DNA of 64,000 nucleotides from Zancudomyces culisetae. Taxonomy: Eukaryota; Kickxellomycota; Harpellomycetes; Harpellales; Legeriomycetaceae. This document shows positions 59,255 through 64,000 of the stretch, piece after piece. The stretch's first letter is position 1, and every line of letters starts with the position of its first letter. The DNA is taken from contig LSSK01000001.1 in assembly GCA_001969505.1 (NCBI GenBank), positions 1 to 64,000 of the forward strand. The letters run 5' to 3'. The translations under genes were made by a program, and so were the position numbers. The notes under the pieces were generated by a model. The model made no database searches and was not told the origin of the DNA. It saw only the letters and a list, made by a program, of their open reading frames with translations.

Positions 59255-61101
59255 TTTCGGTTTTTGTATTTCTTTTTCAATTCTAATACGAAATGTTAAA
59301 TTATTATTGAATACAATATAGTTTTTTTTAATATCGAAAAAGTATTGCCTTTTATACTTTTCAGAGACAATCGGATATTTCCCTAGTCATATTAATATAA
59401 AATATGTTTAGTATTGTGTAGGACTATCGCTTTGGTATTATTATTATTATGCCCTCTATCGCAGCTACAACTATATGTGAAGTACTCCCTATTATTAATT
59501 ACATGCCATTCGCAATACTCTTTTTTGTTGTTTTAGCCAATATAATGAATCTAGGTACAGTCTATATTGGTAATGCGAGTTTTACTTATTTTTCTAAACG
59601 TAGGTATATGTATAATTGCTGATACCTATATATAGATCTTTAAAAATATGTAAACTAAGCTCATCAATTACAAACCAATCTTAACTGTTTTCTGTTTTCA
59701 TAAATATAAATTTGTCTGGTTGTTAATGGGTATTGGGTGAGTAATCACTTTATCTAGATGCTTACATATAAATATCACTGTTTTATTTTCTCAACAAAGA
59801 TATTATTAAAATAGTCCAGAATTAATATCTAAAAAGAAACATATGAAATTGATCCCTAAAGCTATTACTTCGGCATCCATAATACTCAATTCTGATCTGT
59901 TTCTATTTTTGGGTGAGCGTTTTACACAAACCTTTCGGTCTAAAATAACTTGATAACAAGTTGAATCGAATTCCTCAATTATTAGGTAAGCTAAGAGTAT
60001 CATAAACGTAAAGATATAATGCACTGTGTGATAGCTATAATACTCTGATATAGAACATGAATCTATTGTACTCTGATTTAGAACATGAGTCTATTATTAC
60101 TCTAACTATTTATAGCAAGGTGCTATTATGAAATCAAATAGTGAAGCTTCACTTCCCAAAGGTTCACAACTCGGAGCTGCTACTCTTATTTTACAATGCT
60201 CCCTTTTATTGTTAGATACATGATACTTTTATTTGTAATGGTCTAGTCAATGTCAATTTTAGGTTTGAACAGATTTGTAATTATTCGCCAATCTAAAATG
60301 ATCAACATTAATCTCTCGTCGGGAAAAAAGGAAGTAAAGGGTCAAATTTTTTGAGTATTTGCGGGGCCGAGACATTTTCAGTTTTACAGATTTCTAATGC
60401 ACCTGATAAATTGCGAATAGTACTAACTCTGTTTTTATTGCGAATATTACAAGATGATTTAAAAATTTTTATCATAAGCGCAATTTTCTCGCTTTTTATA
60501 AGCTCATATTTCTTGAAGAATTATTATTATTTATTCTTATTACATAATATTTACTGCAAATGTAATATAATTTTTAATGAGCTGGAGTTACCAAATCAAA
60601 TAAATAGAGTTGTAGGTATTTGAGTGGTAAATGACCACGTGTTGATATGATGATAACTATTGTGCATTTAGGTGTTACTATAAAACTAGATCTTCCCCGC
60701 AAAAAAGCTACCAACTAACTATTTCCTTAACCTATGTATTATAATAGTTCGGTATTCATTACCTTGTTGTCTTCGCAGCAGCAGTTGATAGTGATAGTCT
60801 TTTAATGACTTTTCTATTTTTAGAAAGTATTATGTAATTCTTTATGTTGTTGATAAAAATTTTTTAATAGCTAATATTCTCAAGGCGCAATTAACTTACA
60901 GCGGTACTAAAATTAAAATCGTAATAAGGTATAAATATATTCAACCACCTTGGTAAATATTGTACTTATTCCAGCAAAGCCACTAAATAGAAAGTGTCTT
61001 TAAAACGAAATAAATACTGTCAAAGTTAAAATTAGAAGCATTGTAATGAGTAGATTTCTAAAGTATTCGCATTTGTTATAAATTATTATCAAGTTTAATC
61101 T
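59255..61101. other. 1.8-kb intergenic
   Basis: A minus-strand frame from an ATG at 60003 to 59806 (MILLAYLIIEEFDSTCYQVI) has a short hydrophobic start and two cysteines. It may be a small secreted protein but is too weak to list. A direct repeat of about 26 bp, CTGATNTAGAACATGANTCTATT, occurs at about 60046-60070 and 60073-60097. The frame at 60351-60623 has no recognisable content. Confidence 0.45.
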
Positions 61102-61296
61102 TTATTTAGTAATAATAATTTTTCCATAAACTTTGTTGGATGGGATTGGGCATAACCCCATCCTTTGACGGGTTCTACAGTTGTAAAAACACATAATCCA
61201 AATGTCAGCAAATGGATCACTATCAGATGAGTATCGACCCTCATCTCTAGCAGCCAGAATCAACGTGGTTCGTATTTTACTCATGAAGCCTGACAT
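61102..61296 (-). CDS. Small MSG...GRYSSD family protein, copy B, possibly frameshifted
   Basis: An ATG-started frame of 64 residues: MSGFMSKIRTTLILAARDEG followed by RYSSD, matching copy A at 57554-57772. After that the two frames differ. In the next frame the DNA of copy B reads VEPVKGWGYAQSHPTKF, which resembles the VEPGPSHGPLAQ region of copy A. A frameshift, or a short intron, between GRYSSD and VEP is therefore likely, and copy B may be decaying. Function is unknown. Confidence 0.45.
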   Translation of the reverse strand: MSGFMSKIRTTLILAARDEGRYSSDSDPFADIWIMCFYNCRTRQRMGLCPIPSNKVYGKIIITK

Positions 61297-62448
61297 GTTA
61301 GTTGTGAGATTTTAATAGCTATTTTTGTTATTTTTTAAAGTTGTATTTATGACTAGCCGTAGCACTACTCCTAAAAAACTTCTGTTCACAATTACTATTT
61401 ATTTACCTTATTATTCTATCTTAAAACTGTTATAAGAGATAAAAAACCCTCTATAGTCTATTTTTGTTTATAAATAGTATTTCGACAAAACAACTAATAG
61501 CTATATATAATTAACCTATGTTTCATTCTTGTTTTACTTTTTTCTTGCTTGTAGTTATGTTCTTACATTCGTTATCATATTCAGTTTGTTTTTATCTCTG
61601 TGGTTGATTTACTATCTAATATCATTTTTAATTGTATTTTTCAGTTTTTAATTTTTAGTTGCTTGTTTATGAAGTAAATAAAATAATTATTTGATTTTGT
61701 TGAATTCGTATCTACATGCGAATACACACGACTTAACACTACTGATTTATAACTGATAGTAGCTTGATATTCAACATTTACCATAATATATTTTCACTAA
61801 CTATAAATACAAAGCGAGAAATAAAATGATTATTGCAACCATCCCCCCTCTAATTGGTTATTTTTATGATTATATGGAAGATGTATTAATATTTAGAAAA
61901 TCCAGTAATTTGTAGATTAAATTTTGAAGATGAATCAAGGTAAGAATAGTGGTTAGTTAAGTTCAATTTTAATATTGAAATTGTCCCAATCATTATAAAT
62001 CGTTGTAGTAAACACTTTATCCAATGCAAGTATTATGAAAGTAATGTTGAAGATAACAATTTTTTAGATATATTGAGATCGGTATAAACCGAAATTGAGC
62101 TAGTAAAAGGTATTCAAAAAAAAACAGTCAAACCCCATTCAGAGCTTTGACTAGAAATGTTTCAATTATTCGTGAATAGCCGGTTTGAGAATATTAGTGA
62201 AATCTGAGGTTGGGTCCTAATTACCTTGCCTTTGTAAATATAGTATTTGGTTATAAATACAACAAAATAACTTGTATAAAGTAAAAAGATAATTAACAAA
62301 AGTACAATATAATGATAATAGCACACACAACATCAAGTAAGTACCGTTGGAGAATTAGTAAAAGTAATGACAGTAAAGACATTTATCGAAAAAAGCTGAA
62401 GTGTTACCAAAAAGTAAAAATTATAATGGCCATCAAAAATGAATCTTA
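61297..62448. other. Upstream region of copy B and intergenic
   Basis: It holds the counterparts of the blocks upstream of copy A. At 62049-62066 an 18-base string (GATAACAATTTTTTAGAT) also occurs inside the coding-like tract at about 55131-55148. No gene is seen. Confidence 0.4.
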
Positions 62449-62940
62449 TTAAGTATAATTCAGTAGCAAAATTACCAAAACAATACAGATTAATAAAATA
62501 ATAAATAATATGGAATACACAAGTCCGAAGCGGTCATATGTTTTATCAAACATAACTTCGCAAAACCCGTAGTTATAACCGTTAGTTCCCGTAGAACCTC
62601 CATTATCAAGACTATTGAGTATTGAAAAAGCAATAGTACTATCGTTATCCACACATGCCGCATTTTTTGGACTCGGTATTGTTGAATATATTACCGCATT
62701 CCTACCACAACATGACCCAGTCATGTTAGATTCATTTTGATACTCTTGAAAGTCTCCTTTTCTTTGTATTGAATTTCCGACACAACCTATGTCAGCCTCA
62801 AAGTTAGTGCGTTCTAAATTGTAAATATCATTTTGTGAATTACCACGGATTTGACGCTCACTGCCACTAGCTCCCACTTCAATATTTAGTCCTACTCCAG
62901 TCCGGTGAGAAGCGTCAAAATTATCATCACGTTTTGGCAT
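62449..62940 (-). CDS. Tail-anchored membrane protein of unknown function
   Basis: An ATG-started frame of 163 residues. The first 130 residues are hydrophilic, Asn/Gly/Ser-rich, with cysteines (CVGNS, GSCCGRN, ACVDND, GFCEV). The last 25 residues form one strong hydrophobic helix (FGLVYSILFIILLICIVLVI) ending in LLLNYT, with no signal peptide. This is the layout of a C-tail-anchored protein of the ER or mitochondrial outer membrane. No domain recognised. The intact frame and the sharp hydrophilic-to-hydrophobic change favour a real gene. Confidence 0.55.
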   Translation of the reverse strand: MPKRDDNFDASHRTGVGLNIEVGASGSERQIRGNSQNDIYNLERTNFEADIGCVGNSIQRKGDFQEYQNESNMTGSCCGRNAVIYSTIPSPKNAACVDNDSTIAFSILNSLDNGGSTGTNGYNYGFCEVMFDKTYDRFGLVYSILFIILLICIVLVILLLNYT

Positions 62941-64000
62941 ATTGTTAAGAAAAGGCTTGCATCAGATATTCAAAATTTTGTCCTCAGGTTTGCTTGTTTC
63001 CTTAAATCCAAATAGGTAATTCTTGAGTTATTTTTGTTTGGCCAAATGGTTCTTGATCATAATATTTTATTTAAAGCAGTCTTATTAGTAAAAATACGAT
63101 CTCGTGGGTTCTGAAGCCTATTTATATTTAATCGATATAACAATTTATTAAAAAATTGAACAGCACTCCATTCTAAAAAAAAGTGCGTTGGCTCCTAAAC
63201 TAACACTCATGTAATTTGTATGAAATACTTCTGTGAACTGAAAATTAAATTTTTCGCTCTTAATTTGGTAATTTCACTTCATACATTAGTTTTAATTGAA
63301 AGTATCAGGTTTTTACTTTCCAAAGGAAATTGATTTTTCTACAGGTTTTAGTTTATTAAATTTTCGTAATAGGTCGCTTTGAAACATAATAAAGTATATG
63401 TTTTTGTCTTACGGAAGGATTTTCACTAAGTTCGAATAGACTTTTGTTGGTATACTATTATTCTAGTTCCGGGTTTATCAAGTTTAGATCTAAAATAATG
63501 TGTTAAAGTAGAAATTATAAACAGATTCATAAATAATAAATTATTATTCGATTATGGTTGGACAAGTGAAAAAAATGGAGTAATTAAATATTCTCAATAT
63601 TTTTTTTAACTAGCTGCAGAGTAATACGGATTCTTGCAGATATTCTTTACATATTTAATAACAAAACTCCAAGCTTGTACATGGCCGGAGGTAGGCTGAT
63701 TTTGAATTGGTTTTTTGCAAGCAGTTGCGTTTAAAACTCTATGTGGTTTTATTTTTTGGAGGAGTTTAGGTTGTAGAGTAAAATAAAATAACCACACTTC
63801 ATTCGGTTGCCATTTAAGCGATAATCAGGTTTGTACTAAATAGAGAATTAAAATTTAACTAAGCTGGGCATTTTAAGGCCGTGTTTTCCACTTTAATATT
63901 TATAATTCTTCTATTTTTCTTGTACCAATTTACCATTCCTGACATTTATACCTAGTTGGTAAATGTGTACATAATTGTCCTATACTAATGCTCTCATAGT
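62941..64000. other. Right edge, no supported gene
   Basis: AT-rich with scattered stops. The minus-strand frame at 63606-63797 starts only with GTG, so it could be an exon of a gene without visible partner exons. Nothing is recognised. Confidence 0.45.

Noticed and set aside
63850-63945. Third MSG-starting ORF (MSGMVNWYKKNRRI...) on the minus strand
   Set aside because: It lacks GRYSSD and similarity stops after MSG; a chance match is more likely than a third family copy.

Overview
The window looks like a fungal nuclear contig, AT-rich and intron-containing. Fungal-type families are present: APS kinase, the NuA4 scaffold Eaf1/Vid21, two Prm10/ThrE-type membrane proteins, a Ran1/Sks1-like kinase, Slx9 and a mitochondrial lysyl-tRNA synthetase. 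It also carries muskelin and a TMEM223-like protein, which Saccharomyces lacks. That mix suggests a non-Saccharomycete, perhaps early-diverging (zygomycete-grade) fungus; this placement is inference. Introns are mostly short, start GTAAG/GTAnnn, and 23 of the 24 3' splice sites I could fix by homology and phase are TAG.

Layout. 0.8-6 kb: an UNC93-like transporter fragment with an in-frame TAG, a histone H4 gene with a broken N-terminal tail, APS kinase (met14) and Slx9. 7.7-17.3 kb: a secreted low-complexity protein, the spliceosomal SmE gene (five exons), a small unknown gene, muskelin, and a seven-TM protein. 20-33 kb: a dense block of Eaf1/Vid21 overlapping tail-to-tail with mitochondrial LysRS, an EF-hand protein, a four-exon TMEM223-like gene and condensin SMC2. 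33-44 kb: two ThrE/Prm10-family genes on either side of an N gap flanked by poly-G, then a protein kinase. 44-50 kb: DIB1 (U5 snRNP) head-to-head with a nine-exon MSH3, and a small unknown gene. 50-64 kb: a gene-poor tract with a minisatellite, coding-like but stop-riddled stretches, small secreted or membrane ORFs, and two copies of a small protein family that starts MSG and carries GRYSSD.

The genes are mostly independent housekeeping loci rather than one pathway. Themes are mRNA splicing (SmE, Dib1), chromatin and chromosome maintenance (H4, Eaf1, SMC2, MSH3), and mitochondrial function (LysRS, TMEM223-like). No rRNA, tRNA, CRISPR array or intact transposon was recognised. The most promising unexplained signals are the MSG...GRYSSD family with its related upstream DNA, the damaged H4 and UNC93 loci, and the strong TAG acceptor preference.
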